Positions 36,757 through 48,270 of a stretch of 64,000 nucleotides of DNA are shown piece by piece. The number at the start of each line of letters is the position of its first letter. The first letter of the stretch is position 1. Source of the DNA: an uncultured Thiohalocapsa sp. (lineage in GTDB: Bacteria; Pseudomonadota; Gammaproteobacteria; Chromatiales; Chromatiaceae); NCBI RefSeq assembly GCF_913062725.1, contig NZ_CAJXWY010000008.1:20918-84917 (forward strand), written 5' to 3'. The translations under genes were made by a program, and so were the position numbers. The notes under the pieces are model-generated. The model searched no databases, was not told the DNA's origin, and saw only the letters and a list, made by a program, of their open reading frames with translations.

Positions 36757-38043
36757 TCAGGCGAAGATATCGTAAACGATGTTGTCGTACCAGCTGTAGG
36801 CGTATTCCACTTCGCGTGCCAGCGCGAACTCCGGCGCATCCGTTGGCGTGAGGCCGCCGGCGCCTTCGACACCTGCGATGGTCTGCCCGTCTTCACTCAG
36901 TCGGTAGACTGCGGCGACGGAAATGCCATAGTCCTTACCGATGATGCTGTAGCAGGTATTGACGTAGGAGGGTACGCCGGGCTCTTCGTCGTTCATCATG
37001 GCGATGATGGCGGCGGCGGCCACCTTGCCCTGGCTATTGGCGGAATAGCCCGATTTGGGCATGGCGGTGGCGATGGCGGCGTCACCGATGACGTGAATGC
37101 CCTTGTGGATGGTGGATTCGAAGGTTTTCTTATTCACCGGGCACCAGCCGCTGTCGTCTGCGAGTCCCGCATCGACGGCGATCTGGCCAGCCTGCTGCGG
37201 CGGAATCACGTTCACCACGGCTCCGGCATACTCGTCGAAGGTGGTGTAGCAGGTTTTGGTGTCCGCATCGATCCGGGTCACCGCCGCATCCGGGCCCGGC
37301 AGCCACTCGATGAGCGCATTGTCGGTGCCGTAGCCGTAGAGTCGCTCCCAGCCCTGGGTGAACAGGCCCTGCTTGGAAAAGCGTTGCTTCGGGTCGAGGA
37401 TCAACACCTTCGACTTGGGCTTTTCCGTCTGCAGGTACATGGCGATCTGACTGGCCCGCTCGTAGGGCCCGGGCGGACAACGGTAGGGGTTGGGGGGCGC
37501 AACGATGATCACCACACCGCCGTCGTCCATGGCCTCGAGCTGGCCGCGCAGCAGCTTGGTCTGATCGCCGGCCTTCCAGGCGTGGGGCATCTTGGTGGCC
37601 GCCTCCGCACTGTAGCCTTCGATCTTGTCGTACAGCATCGACACGCCGGGGGAGACAACGCAGCGGTCGTAGGGAAACTCGCCGGAGGCGGTCTTCACGA
37701 CCTTCTTATCCGCATCGATGCCGGTGGCGGCTTCGTGCACCACCTTGATGCCGTGCGCCTTCAGGCCGTCGTAGGTCTGTTTGATGTCGTCCAGGCCCCG
37801 CTTACCACCGAGCACCTCGTTGCTCATGTAGCAGGTGTAGTAATTTTCGTTTGGCTCGATGATGGTGACGTCGATGCTCTCATCGGCCAGTTTGAGGTAC
37901 TTGGCGGCCGTGGCGCCACCGGTGCCGCCGCCCACCACGACGACCTTTTTCGTGTTGCCAAGGGCGAGTGTCGGGACGCCCAGTGCACCGACCGCCGCGG
38001 CGGCACCGGTGGCTTTGACGAAGTCACGTCTGTTCATACTCAT
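36757..38043 (-). CDS. fccB: Flavocytochrome c sulfide dehydrogenase, flavoprotein subunit
   Basis: A 428-aa periplasmic FAD enzyme that oxidises sulfide to sulfur or polysulfide. A Tat signal ([19 protein letters not shown]) is followed by the FAD-binding [14 protein letters not shown] motif. The active-site disulfide cysteines are probably in [14 protein letters not shown] (about 71) and [12 protein letters not shown] in the C-terminal FCSD domain. The GIHVIGDAA motif closes the second FAD segment. ATG 38043 has GGAGGAG upstream. It lies 23 bp after fccA; the pair ends at a strong terminator. FccA accepts the electrons and passes them to soluble cytochrome c. Confidence 0.96.
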   Translation of the reverse strand: MSMNRRDFVKATGAAAAVGALGVPTLALGNTKKVVVVGGGTGGATAAKYLKLADESIDVTIIEPNENYYTCYMSNEVLGGKRGLDDIKQTYDGLKAHGIKVVHEAATGIDADKKVVKTASGEFPYDRCVVSPGVSMLYDKIEGYSAEAATKMPHAWKAGDQTKLLRGQLEAMDDGGVVIIVAPPNPYRCPPGPYERASQIAMYLQTEKPKSKVLILDPKQRFSKQGLFTQGWERLYGYGTDNALIEWLPGPDAAVTRIDADTKTCYTTFDEYAGAVVNVIPPQQAGQIAVDAGLADDSGWCPVNKKTFESTIHKGIHVIGDAAIATAMPKSGYSANSQGKVAAAAIIAMMNDEEPGVPSYVNTCYSIIGKDYGISVAAVYRLSEDGQTIAGVEGAGGLTPTDAPEFALAREVEYAYSWYDNIVYDIFA

Positions 38044-38066
38044 GAGCTGCTCCTCCTCTCGGGCGT

Positions 38067-38696
38067 TTATTCGTCGTCGCCTTGGTTTGCGCCCGCGAAG
38101 GACGCGTAGTATGCGTAAAGAGCATCGAGGCCCTCGTCACCCTCTGCCTCCAGCATGCTCTCGAGCTTGCGCCCCATCTTCTTCGGCAGGATACGGCGGT
38201 CGTTCTGGAAGTCGCTCATGGCGTTGCGGAGATACGGCGTCCACTGTCCGGCGAGGATGTAGTAGTCCTCTTCATCCGGCAGCGGCTTACCCCCCTCGAC
38301 ATGGCAGCTTTCGCAATACTCCTCGTGCAGCTCGCCGCCCTTCTCGACCAGGGCGGTCTCGAATGTCTGATCCGCCGGCTCGAACGTCTGGCTCTTCAGG
38401 TACTCGCCCATCAACTCCCACTCTTCTTCGGTGTAGCCGCGGGCGATGCGGCCCATGATGGTGGAGTAGGTGTCACCATTGGCGAAGGCGTACATCATGT
38501 CGGTAAAGACGTAGGGGTCCATGCCGGCGATGCTCGGCGCAGCTGGGCCGACGCTGTTGCCGTTGGTGCCGTGGCAGCCGGCGCAGGTATCCACCAGCAT
38601 CTTGGCGGTGGGCGTGTCGTCGGCGGCGACGGTGGCGGACAGGCCGAGGGCCAGAATGCCGCCAGCGAGGGCCGTTATCATCGTTGCTTTGGCCAT
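38067..38696 (-). CDS. fccA: Flavocytochrome c sulfide dehydrogenase, diheme cytochrome subunit
   Basis: A 209-aa periplasmic diheme cytochrome c. The Sec signal peptide ends near residue 25 ([10 protein letters not shown]). Heme sites are CAGCH at 38-42 and CESCH at 128-132, one per cytochrome domain, with methionine ligands available in [12 protein letters not shown] and LRNAMSDF. Size and domain pattern match the diheme FccA of Allochromatium-type bacteria. GGAGG stands just before ATG 38696. A perfect inverted repeat 40-63 bases upstream may be an operator. Confidence 0.95.
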   Translation of the reverse strand: MAKATMITALAGGILALGLSATVAADDTPTAKMLVDTCAGCHGTNGNSVGPAAPSIAGMDPYVFTDMMYAFANGDTYSTIMGRIARGYTEEEWELMGEYLKSQTFEPADQTFETALVEKGGELHEEYCESCHVEGGKPLPDEEDYYILAGQWTPYLRNAMSDFQNDRRILPKKMGRKLESMLEAEGDEGLDALYAYYASFAGANQGDDE

Positions 38697-39583
38697 ATTT
38701 CCTCCTTAAGGGAATATTTTGGCTTTTTGCGGATCGGGCGGAGGTGGGATGCTCCGCCCCGCCGGACTGCAGAACCGCGTGCGGTCGCATGATCCGTGCA
38801 TCGGCGTCGTCTGCGTTATGGCAGGACGGCGCCGAGTGCTTGTCGGCACAGCCGCCGGGGCTGTGCCAGTGAGGGAGTCGCGTCTATCAGTGCCGCGCTC
38901 ATCGTGTCAGGGTGCGCGATGATCCGAGCCCGTGACGCTGTGCGAGTGGTGGTGGTGTGGGATCGACCGGGCTGCACACCCGGGCGGGGGTGGACGGCCC
39001 GGGACTGCGGCCGGCGGACACCGCGAGACGCTGGTGAGTGGTCGCCGCCGGGTGTCACGCCGTGATGCGGGGCGGACGGCAGTCGTCCGCGGCGGCGTCG
39101 ACGACCCCCGCCGTTGCGATGTGGGAGCGTGCTGACACCCGCAGCCCGCCTGTGACAGGCCCTACGGTGCCCTCGACAGGTCCGGGTGGTGCTGTGGCCG
39201 CGCCTGCCGCTGACAACAGACATGCGTTTCCTCCCCATAGCGGTGATGCCACACTGGTGGCGGCGTCGGCTCGCTGAGACAGAAGAGCCGCGCCAGACCC
39301 GTGATACCTTGTCGTCGGGTGCGTTGTTATTGATCGGCGTGGATACTATGACATCCCGGGGCCGTTGCCAACCACGTTAGTGGTGGGCCACAACACGCTG
39401 AGCGGTATGTCGTGCACTGCGCAGGCGGCGCCGGCCTGGCCCGGCCGCCCCTGTGGTGCCGACGTTGCCGGCGGACACCGCCGCCCGGTTGGCCCGATCC
39501 ACCTGCGGCCGGCGACACCCGCGCCGGGTCGTGGCGCGGGCCTGCGCCTAATTTTTCGTGCCCGTATCTGGAGTTTCCCTAGG
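38697..39583. other. Long intergenic region between fccA and the ion-channel gene
   Basis: An 887-bp divergent gap, the largest in the window. It is GC-rich with no ribosome-site-supported frame. It contains the inverted repeat at 38736-38759 and an AT-richer patch around 39311-39355. I could not identify any RNA gene, mobile element or credible protein gene. Confidence 0.5.
38736..38759. promoter_or_regulatory. Perfect inverted repeat upstream of fccAB
   Basis: GGGCGGAG at 38736-38743 and CTCCGCCC at 38752-38759 are exact reverse complements with an 8-base spacer, centred about 50 bases before the fccA start. Position fits an operator for a dimeric regulator; a structural RNA hairpin is the alternative. 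Confidence 0.4.
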
Positions 39584-40456
39584 ATGCCTTGGCTGCCAGC
39601 CCTGCAAAGCCGCTTTGCGGCGCTCAAAAACAACAAGCTCTTCGAGGCTTTTGTGGTCATCGTGATCGTCGTCTCGGCGCTGGTGATCGGTGCGACGACC
39701 TATGACGTACAGCCACGGCTGCTCGCGGTGTTCAACGTGCTGGACGTCGCCGTGACATTATTCTTCCTGGCAGAGATCACGGTGCGCCTGCTCGCCGAGG
39801 GCAGCCTGCGCCGGTTTTTCTCCCAGGGCTGGAACGTCTTCGATTTCGTCATCGTCGTTGCCAGCCTGATTCCGGTGGAAGAGAGTCAGATGGCGCTGCT
39901 CGGGCGGCTGTTGCGCATTTTCCGCGTGCTGCGCCTAGTGTCGATTATCCCTGAGCTGCGCGTGCTGCTGAACGCCTTTGTCAGCGCCATCCCGCGCATG
40001 GGCTACGTGTCACTGCTGATGTTCATCATCTTCTACATCTACGCCGCCGTGGGCAGCATTCTATTCCACCAGATCAATGAGGCACTGTGGGGCAACATTT
40101 CCATCGCCATGCTGACATTGTTTCGGGTGGCGACGTTCGAGGACTGGACCGATGTCATGTATGAAACCATGGCGGTCCATCCGCTGAGCTGGATCTACTA
40201 CCTGAGCTTCATTTTCGTCATCGCCTTCATCTTTCTGAACATGATGATCGGGATCGTGCTGGAGACGCTGCAGAAGGAGCACGAGCGCATGGATGTGCTG
40301 CAGGGCACCGGCGAGGCCGGCGAAGTCCATTGGATCCGCGAGCACACGGCGGCGATGGAGCAGCGCCTGGTGCGCATCGAGCAGCTGCTGCGCCAGCGCA
40401 GCGAGACGGGACCGGCGCGGGCCGCCGACGGTGCCGCGGATCGGCCGCCCGACTAA
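39584..40456 (+). CDS. Voltage-gated cation channel of the bacterial Nav/Cav type
   Basis: A 290-aa six-helix ion channel. S1-S4 form a voltage sensor; S4 (LLGRLLRIFRVLRLVSIIPELRVL) carries Arg at every third position. The pore loop between S5 and S6 reads TLFRVATFEDWTDVMYE, so the selectivity filter is T184-F-E-D-W-T-D190, instead of the LESWS of sodium-selective NavAb-type channels. The extra acidic residues recall calcium-selective or non-selective variants. A C-terminal coiled coil after S6 (EHTAAMEQRLVRIEQLLRQR) would hold the tetramer. Start ATG 39584 lies ten bases after GGAG. Confidence 0.88.
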   Translation: MPWLPALQSRFAALKNNKLFEAFVVIVIVVSALVIGATTYDVQPRLLAVFNVLDVAVTLFFLAEITVRLLAEGSLRRFFSQGWNVFDFVIVVASLIPVEESQMALLGRLLRIFRVLRLVSIIPELRVLLNAFVSAIPRMGYVSLLMFIIFYIYAAVGSILFHQINEALWGNISIAMLTLFRVATFEDWTDVMYETMAVHPLSWIYYLSFIFVIAFIFLNMMIGIVLETLQKEHERMDVLQGTGEAGEVHWIREHTAAMEQRLVRIEQLLRQRSETGPARAADGAADRPPD

Positions 40457-40500
40457 GACGCGCGCGTGATACGGCCGACGCCCAGGAGCCGGGTAGGCCT

Positions 40501-40761
40501 TTACCCCGCCCACAGACGCAGCGCATTGCGCAGCCCCAAGGCGCGCAAGGCATGGGCACCAACGCCGGCGGCGTGGGCGCCTGCGAGCATGCGCTCGATC
40601 TGTGCCTCGGCGTGCAGCCAGTCGGCCTCGGCACCGCCGGGAGCGAAGCCGCGGCGCTCGGCGAGATAGTACGCGGCGACGGCGATCATCTCGGTGCGCT
40701 CGGCGGGCGTTGGATCCAGCGGCGGCAGAGCGTCGGTGTCGGTGGCGGGTTGCTGGCCCAT
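40501..40761 (-). CDS. DUF2934 domain protein
   Basis: An 86-aa soluble protein matching DUF2934 (IAVAAYYLAERRGFAPGGAEADWLHAEAQIERML). Members are small, often stress-associated, and of unknown function. The N-terminus is Pro/Asp-rich and the C-terminus is Ala/Leu-rich. It converges on the channel gene and diverges from the DUF2760-Hsp70 pair. Confidence 0.75.
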   Translation of the reverse strand: MGQQPATDTDALPPLDPTPAERTEMIAVAAYYLAERRGFAPGGAEADWLHAEAQIERMLAGAHAAGVGAHALRALGLRNALRLWAG

Positions 40762-41242
40762 GGGTGCTCGCAGGCGGTGGTGTTACAACAGCACCTGACA
40801 GTATGCCAGTGAGGCCATCGGCGGTACCCTGGCGTCGGCACGGGCATCGGGCGCCGACGGCATCGACACGGATGAAGCGCTGGGGCCTGCGATGTAATAT
40901 ACCCGGCGGATGTCAATGTCCGGCGCAGGCGTCTGCGGGCTGGGTGGCGGCGGGCGGGGGTCTCGACAGCGGGGATGCTGTCGTGAAGTCTACAGGGACG
41001 TATTCACGGCGTCTCCCGCCCGCTGCAACTAGCCCGCAGAAAGCGAAAACCGAGATGCGACGGTTATATGCCGCGCAGCGCGGTGCAGCCAAGCGGTCCA
41101 AAGCCCCTCGGGCTTGTGTCCGGAATCTGCGTCTTGGCGCTGCGCCCAGAACGATGAGGAGAGACCGCGTGCCGAGCAGTACGCTGGGGTTATCCGGCGG
41201 CGGCCGCCGCAGTCCCATCACCTGTCCCGAGGGTCCGATTGC
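40762..41242. other. Intergenic region upstream of the DUF2760-Hsp70 pair
   Basis: A 481-bp divergent gap. I looked for a sigma-32-type heat-shock promoter (CTTGAAA and CCCCAT) and did not find a good match. A TTATAT sequence at 41066-41071 could be a -10 element, but no paired -35 is clear. Confidence 0.4.
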
Positions 41243-41962
41243 ATGACTAAACAGACGCCATCCATGGCGGAGCGCCTCAAGCCCCTGCAAGCGCGGCTGC
41301 AGGCATGGCTGCGACTTGCGCGGGAACGGCTCCAGCTGTGGCTGCAGGTCGCCTGGCGCTGGCTGCGCATCGCCGCAGACAAGACCTGGATCGTGCTCCA
41401 GCGCCTGCCCATCGCCGGCTACAGCTTCGGGCGGGCACTGGCGGATGCGAGCTACGCGCGGCTGCTGACCGATCTCTACGTGGACGGCGCCAGCTCTCTG
41501 CCGAGCGCCGTCGGCGGGGTGCACCCTGACACCACCACCAGACCGGCGCCATTGCCACAGCCCGCCGCCAAGCTCAGCGAGGCACCGCCGGACGCCGCGT
41601 TGGTGCTGCTCGGGCTGTTGCAGCAGGAGGGCCGACTGGTCGACTTCCTGCAAGAGGATATCACCGGTTATTCGGACCAGGAGATCGGCGCCGCCGCCCG
41701 CGTGGTGCACCAGGGTTGTCACAAGGTGTTGACTGACTATGTGGACATCGCCCCCGTTCGCGCCGAGGCCGAGGGCAGCCAGGTGACACTGGCGCGCGGC
41801 TTCGATCCCGCTGCGGTGCGCCCCATCGGCAATGTGGTGGGTGAGCCGCCCTTCACAGGCGCGCTCGTGCACCGCGGCTGGCGGGCCGATGACGTGCGCC
41901 TGCCCAAAGTCGCCGGCAGCCGTGACGTGAACATCCTGGCGCCGGCGGAGGTGGAGCTGTGA
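41243..41962 (+). CDS. DUF2760 protein, partner of an Hsp70
   Basis: A 239-aa cytosolic protein with DUF2760. The N-terminal ~65 residues are rich in Leu/Trp/Arg/Gln (amphipathic helices); the C-terminal part carries the conserved ALVLLGLLQQEGRLVDFLQEDITGYSDQEIGAAARVVHQGC segment and the ending NILAPAEVEL. The family is nearly always encoded just before an unusual Hsp70, as here, where the stop codon overlaps the hsp70 start (GTGA). A co-chaperone or substrate-adaptor role is inferred from that linkage. ATG 41243 has GAGGG ten bases before it. Confidence 0.82.
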   Translation: MTKQTPSMAERLKPLQARLQAWLRLARERLQLWLQVAWRWLRIAADKTWIVLQRLPIAGYSFGRALADASYARLLTDLYVDGASSLPSAVGGVHPDTTTRPAPLPQPAAKLSEAPPDAALVLLGLLQQEGRLVDFLQEDITGYSDQEIGAAARVVHQGCHKVLTDYVDIAPVRAEAEGSQVTLARGFDPAAVRPIGNVVGEPPFTGALVHRGWRADDVRLPKVAGSRDVNILAPAEVEL

Positions 41963-43797
41963 GCAGACGTTTCGCCATCGGCATCGATCTGGGCACGACA
42001 CACTGTGCGCTGTCCTTCGTCGAGATCGCCAAATGCGAGGGCGAGGAGGTGGAGCAGCAGGTGATGCCCGTGCCGCAGCTGGTGGACCCGGGCGCAGTGG
42101 AGGAGCGGCCCATGCTGCCGTCTTTCTTGTACCTGCCGCACCCCGACGAGTTCAAGGCCGGCGCTCTCGGTCTGCCGTGGCCGGCGCCGGCGGAGCGCAT
42201 CATCGGGGAGCTGGCGCGCAAACGTGGCGCCGATACGCCATTACGCTTGGTCTCCAGCGCGAAGAGCTGGCTGTGCCATCCGGACGTGGACCGCAAAGCG
42301 CCCATCCTGCCGCCGGAGGTCCCCGCAGAAATCCCGCAGGTGTCGCCACTGGAGGCGAGCACCGCCTTACTGACCCATCTGCGCGAGGCCTGGAACGGGT
42401 TGCACGGCTTCGATCCGCTGGGCGGGCAGGACGTCACCGTCACCGTGCCGGCCTCCTTCGATCCCGCCGCCCGCGAGCTCACCGCCGAGGCCGCCCAGGC
42501 CATCGGTATCGAGCATCTGGTGCTGCTGGAAGAACCCCAGGCGGCGCTCTACAGCTGGGTCAACGACAGCCGTGGCCAGTGGCGCCACGACGTCAAGGTG
42601 GGCGACATCATCCTGGTGGTGGACGTCGGCGGTGGCACCAGCGACTTCTCGCTCATCGCCGTCACCGAGCAGGACGGCGCGCTGGAGCTCACGCGGGTTG
42701 CCGTCGGTGAGCATATCTTGCTCGGTGGCGACAACATGGACCTGACCCTGGCGCATCTGCTGAAGCAGAAGCTCAAGGTCCAGGGCGTAGCGCTCGATCG
42801 CTGGCAGTTGCAGGCCCTGACCCACGGCTGTCGCTACGCCAAAGAGAAGCTGCTCGCCGACGCGACCCTGGAGGCGGTGCCGGTGGTGGTGCCGAGCCGG
42901 GGTGCCAAGCTCATTGGCGGCAGCATTCGCACCGAGCTGACCCGGGATGAGGTGGCGGCCGTGCTCATCGACGGCTTCTTCCCTGAGTGCGCCATCACGG
43001 ACCATCCGGCGCAGCGCGCCCGGGGTGCCCTCACCAAGGTCGGCCTGCCCTTCGCCCAGGATCCCGCCGTCACCCGTCATCTCGCGGCCTTCCTGTCGAA
43101 GCAGGCGGGCGCCACCGAAGACCTGGAGGGCTTCGTCGAGCACGCCCATTGGGCCACCTTCCTGCACCCCACCGCGGTGCTCTTCAACGGTGGTGTCTTC
43201 AACGCCGCCGTGCTGCGCGAGCGGGTGCTGGAGGTCATCAACAACTGGCTCGCGGCGGAGGACGCGCCGCCGGCGCGACTGCTGGAGGCCCGCGACCTGG
43301 ACCTCGCCGTGGCCCGCGGGGCCGCCTTCTACGCCTATGTGCGCAAGCACGGCGGGGTGCGTATTCGCGGTGGGACGTCGCATTCCTATTACGTCGGCGT
43401 CGAGCCGAGCATGCCCGCCATACCCGGCATGGAGCCGGAGCTGCAGGCCCTGTGCGTAGTGCCCTTTGGGCTGGAGGAGGGCTCCGAGCCCGTTTCCGCG
43501 CCCCAGGAGTTCGGCTTGGTGGTGGGCGAGCCCGTGCGCTTTCGCTTCTTCGGCTCCAGCATCCGTCGCGAGGATCAGGCGGGCGATCTGTTGGAAGAGT
43601 GGGCCGACGACGAGTTGGAAGAACTGGAGGAGATCCAAACGAATCTGCCGGCGGAAGGCCGCAAGCGCGGCGAGGTGGTGCCGGTGCGCCTGCAGGCCGT
43701 GGTGAGCGAGGTCGGCACCCTGGAGCTGACCGCCATGCCACTGGCGGGGGACGAGGGACCCTGGCAGGTGTCCTTCAACACGCGGGGGCAGGCTTAA
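41959..43797 (+). CDS. Hsp70-family chaperone of the DUF2760-linked type
   Basis: A 612-aa Hsp70 homologue. The N-terminal ATPase domain has the phosphate-1 motif IGIDLGTTHCALSF, the connect/phosphate-2 motif VVDVGGGTSDFSLIA near residue 218, and the adenosine motif region NGGVFNAAVLRERV near 412. The C-terminal part is shorter and more divergent than the DnaK substrate domain. It starts at GTG overlapping the DUF2760 stop, so the two are translationally coupled. No DnaJ or GrpE is nearby. In many genomes a second long Hsp70 follows; that one is missing here. Confidence 0.88.
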   Translation: MSRRFAIGIDLGTTHCALSFVEIAKCEGEEVEQQVMPVPQLVDPGAVEERPMLPSFLYLPHPDEFKAGALGLPWPAPAERIIGELARKRGADTPLRLVSSAKSWLCHPDVDRKAPILPPEVPAEIPQVSPLEASTALLTHLREAWNGLHGFDPLGGQDVTVTVPASFDPAARELTAEAAQAIGIEHLVLLEEPQAALYSWVNDSRGQWRHDVKVGDIILVVDVGGGTSDFSLIAVTEQDGALELTRVAVGEHILLGGDNMDLTLAHLLKQKLKVQGVALDRWQLQALTHGCRYAKEKLLADATLEAVPVVVPSRGAKLIGGSIRTELTRDEVAAVLIDGFFPECAITDHPAQRARGALTKVGLPFAQDPAVTRHLAAFLSKQAGATEDLEGFVEHAHWATFLHPTAVLFNGGVFNAAVLRERVLEVINNWLAAEDAPPARLLEARDLDLAVARGAAFYAYVRKHGGVRIRGGTSHSYYVGVEPSMPAIPGMEPELQALCVVPFGLEEGSEPVSAPQEFGLVVGEPVRFRFFGSSIRREDQAGDLLEEWADDELEELEEIQTNLPAEGRKRGEVVPVRLQAVVSEVGTLELTAMPLAGDEGPWQVSFNTRGQA

Positions 43798-44018
43798 GTA
43801 GCAGGGCGTCGGGACACCCGCCGAGGCGCTGTCGTTGCCCTTGACCGGCGCTGGATGGGCGTCGGCGGGCCACTGGACTGGGTCCGCACAGCTGCCCAGG
43901 CCGAGGCTCCCTGCATCAGCGCCTGTGCTGTGCTTCGACGACGGGCTCGTGTGCAGCGACCGCCGCATCGGCTATGTTTGTTCAGGCGTCATCAAACATC
44001 GCCCGGGAGTGTCCAATC

Positions 44019-44330
44019 ATGTACAGCTCGATTCGCCGCTACCAGCTCGTCAAGGGCAAGCCGGATCTGGTCCGCGAGAAGGCGGATGCCGTCTTCCTGC
44101 CCAGGATCAGCGCCCTCGAGGGCTTCGTCAGCTACTCGGTCATCGTCACCGGGCTCGGCGGCGATGGCCTGCCGGGTATCGTCACAGTAAGCGTGTTCCA
44201 GGACGAGACGCAGGCCAAGGCCTCCAGCAAGCTCGCCGCCGACTGGGCGCGGGAGATGAGCGATTTCTTCGCGCTGGAGAAGGTTGGCGAGGAGTCGGGG
44301 CGCATCGTCAGCAGAACAGAAGCGCAGTAG
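44019..44330 (+). CDS. Small ABM-like (dimeric alpha+beta barrel) protein
   Basis: A 103-aa cytosolic protein (MYSSIRRYQLVKGKPDLVREK, then VFLPRISALEGFVSYSVI). The pattern of strands and the 'transfer interval' Leu/Phe positions resemble the antibiotic-biosynthesis-monooxygenase-like or EthD-type dimeric ferredoxin-like fold. Such proteins can be heme-degrading or oxygenase enzymes, but most are uncharacterised. ATG 44019 has GGGAG upstream. Confidence 0.6.
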   Translation: MYSSIRRYQLVKGKPDLVREKADAVFLPRISALEGFVSYSVIVTGLGGDGLPGIVTVSVFQDETQAKASSKLAADWAREMSDFFALEKVGEESGRIVSRTEAQ

Positions 44331-44358
44331 CGTCCCGGCCCCAGCGCGCCCCGCCGGC

Positions 44359-45423
44359 TTAGCCCGTCCAGCGCGCCCAGCGGGTCGGATCCGGGCCGTC
44401 GCTCACGGCGAGGCCAATCTGTTGGACCTTGACCAGCTCGTCGGCGATGCCGCCGGCGGTCTCGTCGGCGCCGACGTAGTAGAGGCGCAGGCTGTCGTCG
44501 GGCATCGGCACAACCCAGGGGGCGCCGACGGCGAAGGCATCCCAGCGCCCGGAGCCGCTCGGTGCGTGGGCGAAGACGGAGCCGTCCGGCTCGGGGCCCG
44601 GGCGGCGCGTCCAGACGATGCCGTCGTCGGACTCGGCGAGGCCGATGGAATGATGGCCGTTGGTGCCGACGCCTTCGTAGAACATGCGCCAGCGTCCGCC
44701 GTGGTACATGAGGTAGCGGGTGCCGATGCCGAGGTCATCGAAGGCTCCGGGCTCGCCGGCACCAAGCACCTCGCCGCGCTTGTGCCAGTGCAGGCCGTCC
44801 GCGGATTCCGCCAGGCAGACGACGAAGAGCATGCGGGTCGGGTCCAGGGCGTGGTAGTAGAGCCGCCAGCGCCCGTCCGGCAGCTGCACCGGTTGGGGCC
44901 AGCCGATCATCGCCATGTCCGGCTCGCCCGGGCGGCCCAAGTCCAGCATGGCACCGCCGTGTGGTCCCTCGATGCGCAGCCAGTGCAGCCCATCACCAGA
45001 GATCGCACAGCCGGGGCGTAGCTCCATGCCCTTGACGTCGAATTCGCCCAGGCGGCCGCGCTGGTGATCGCCGCCGATGTACCACATCCAGTACAGCCCG
45101 TCGCGCCGGGCGACATGGCAGCAGCCGACATGGGCGGCATCGAAGCGTTGCTTGCTCGGATGCGGTCCGAGCACGGCGCCGTTGTCGAGCGGACCTGGCA
45201 CCCGGGTCCAGTGCAGACCGTCGTCGGAGCGCGCGAGTCCGCAGTAGCCGGTGGGCAGCGGGATCTCGGGCTCAAAGCCGGCGTCACGCCCGTAGTACCA
45301 CATCTGCCAGCGACCGTCGGGCTCGCGCAGTACGCAGGGGCAGGAGACACGGGCGTCGTCCCAGTGGTCCGTGGGGCCGGGGGAGAAAATCAGGCCGGGG
45401 GATGCGGTGGACGCTGTCGTCAT
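44359..45423 (-). CDS. Beta-propeller glycosidase-like protein (GH43/GH32-type fold)
   Basis: A 354-aa protein made of repeated blades, each with an SxDGLHW or SDDGIVW turn (LARSDDGLHW, AISGDGLHW, LAESADGLHW, LAESDDGIVW) and a WxMWYYG or WRMFYEG strand. This is the five-bladed propeller pattern of GH43, GH32/68 and GH130-like enzymes and of related non-catalytic proteins. There is no signal peptide. It is 3' of the GH13 amylase gene on the same strand. The sugar it acts on is not known, and I cannot assign the catalytic acid residues with confidence. Confidence 0.7.
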   Translation of the reverse strand: MTTASTASPGLIFSPGPTDHWDDARVSCPCVLREPDGRWQMWYYGRDAGFEPEIPLPTGYCGLARSDDGLHWTRVPGPLDNGAVLGPHPSKQRFDAAHVGCCHVARRDGLYWMWYIGGDHQRGRLGEFDVKGMELRPGCAISGDGLHWLRIEGPHGGAMLDLGRPGEPDMAMIGWPQPVQLPDGRWRLYYHALDPTRMLFVVCLAESADGLHWHKRGEVLGAGEPGAFDDLGIGTRYLMYHGGRWRMFYEGVGTNGHHSIGLAESDDGIVWTRRPGPEPDGSVFAHAPSGSGRWDAFAVGAPWVVPMPDDSLRLYYVGADETAGGIADELVKVQQIGLAVSDGPDPTRWARWTG

Positions 45424-45570
45424 GCGCTTGCACCTCTAAGATTGACTGATGCCCAAGGTGGGTTGAGAACCTGCGACCGGTGGCTGGGCGTCGACGTGGA
45501 TGCGGGCGATACCCGACGGTGCCAGCAGGCAGGGTATGGAACTGCGCGACATCCCCGGCGGTGGCCTGCG

Positions 45571-47751
<2,181 letters not shown>

Positions 47752-47859
47752 GGCGGGCTCCGGGGGTTGCTGGGCGTCGCCGCCATTGTGCAGCAGCGGG
47801 CATGGACTGCCGACGCGCTGAACCCCACCTGGATCAATCGCCGCGTGAATCGTCGCCGC

Positions 47860-48270
47860 TCATACGCCGGAGGCGTCCCAATTGCGAAATGCCAGCAGCC
47901 AGGACGAGAGACCCGGGTTGGTCGGCCCGCGGGCGCGCAGCAGCTCGGCGAGATCGATGAGGAGGGAACGGAATGCCTGCATCGCCGCCGCGCGCTCGGC
48001 GGCCGGCAGGGTCTCGGGCTCCAGCAGCGTCTCCGCCGCCAGCGAGCCGGCCCCGGCCCACCACGCGTTGGCGTCGAGCTGTTGCCAGGCGGCGGCGGGA
48101 TCGGTTTGGAAGGCGACGTGCAGCCGTTCCACCTCCGGCGCCCGCGGGTGATCCATGCGGCGCAGCAGGGCGGCCAGCCGGTCGAGCAGGGCGCATGCCC
48201 GCCGTTGGTCGGCGATCGCGTCCCGCGGTGGCGGGGTGGCGCGCGGGCGGCGTCGACGCACCATGCTCAC
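47860..48270 (-). CDS. 136-aa protein of unknown function, coupled to the kinase gene
   Basis: A 136-aa, Ala/Leu/Arg-rich, mostly helical soluble protein with a conserved-looking Trp cluster (AAAWQQLDANAWWAGAGSLAAE) and the ending SSWLLAFRNWDASGV. I do not recognise a family. Its GTG start overlaps the stop of the upstream kinase gene (GTGA), so it is translationally coupled to it; an ATG six bases later is the alternative. Context suggests a helper in sugar metabolism, but nothing in the sequence proves it. Confidence 0.6.
   Translation of the reverse strand: MSMVRRRRPRATPPPRDAIADQRRACALLDRLAALLRRMDHPRAPEVERLHVAFQTDPAAAWQQLDANAWWAGAGSLAAETLLEPETLPAAERAAAMQAFRSLLIDLAELLRARGPTNPGLSSWLLAFRNWDASGV

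Noticed and set aside
40913..42001. A 362-codon minus-strand frame
   Set aside because: It is the shadow of the DUF2760 gene, with low-complexity composition and no recognisable motif.
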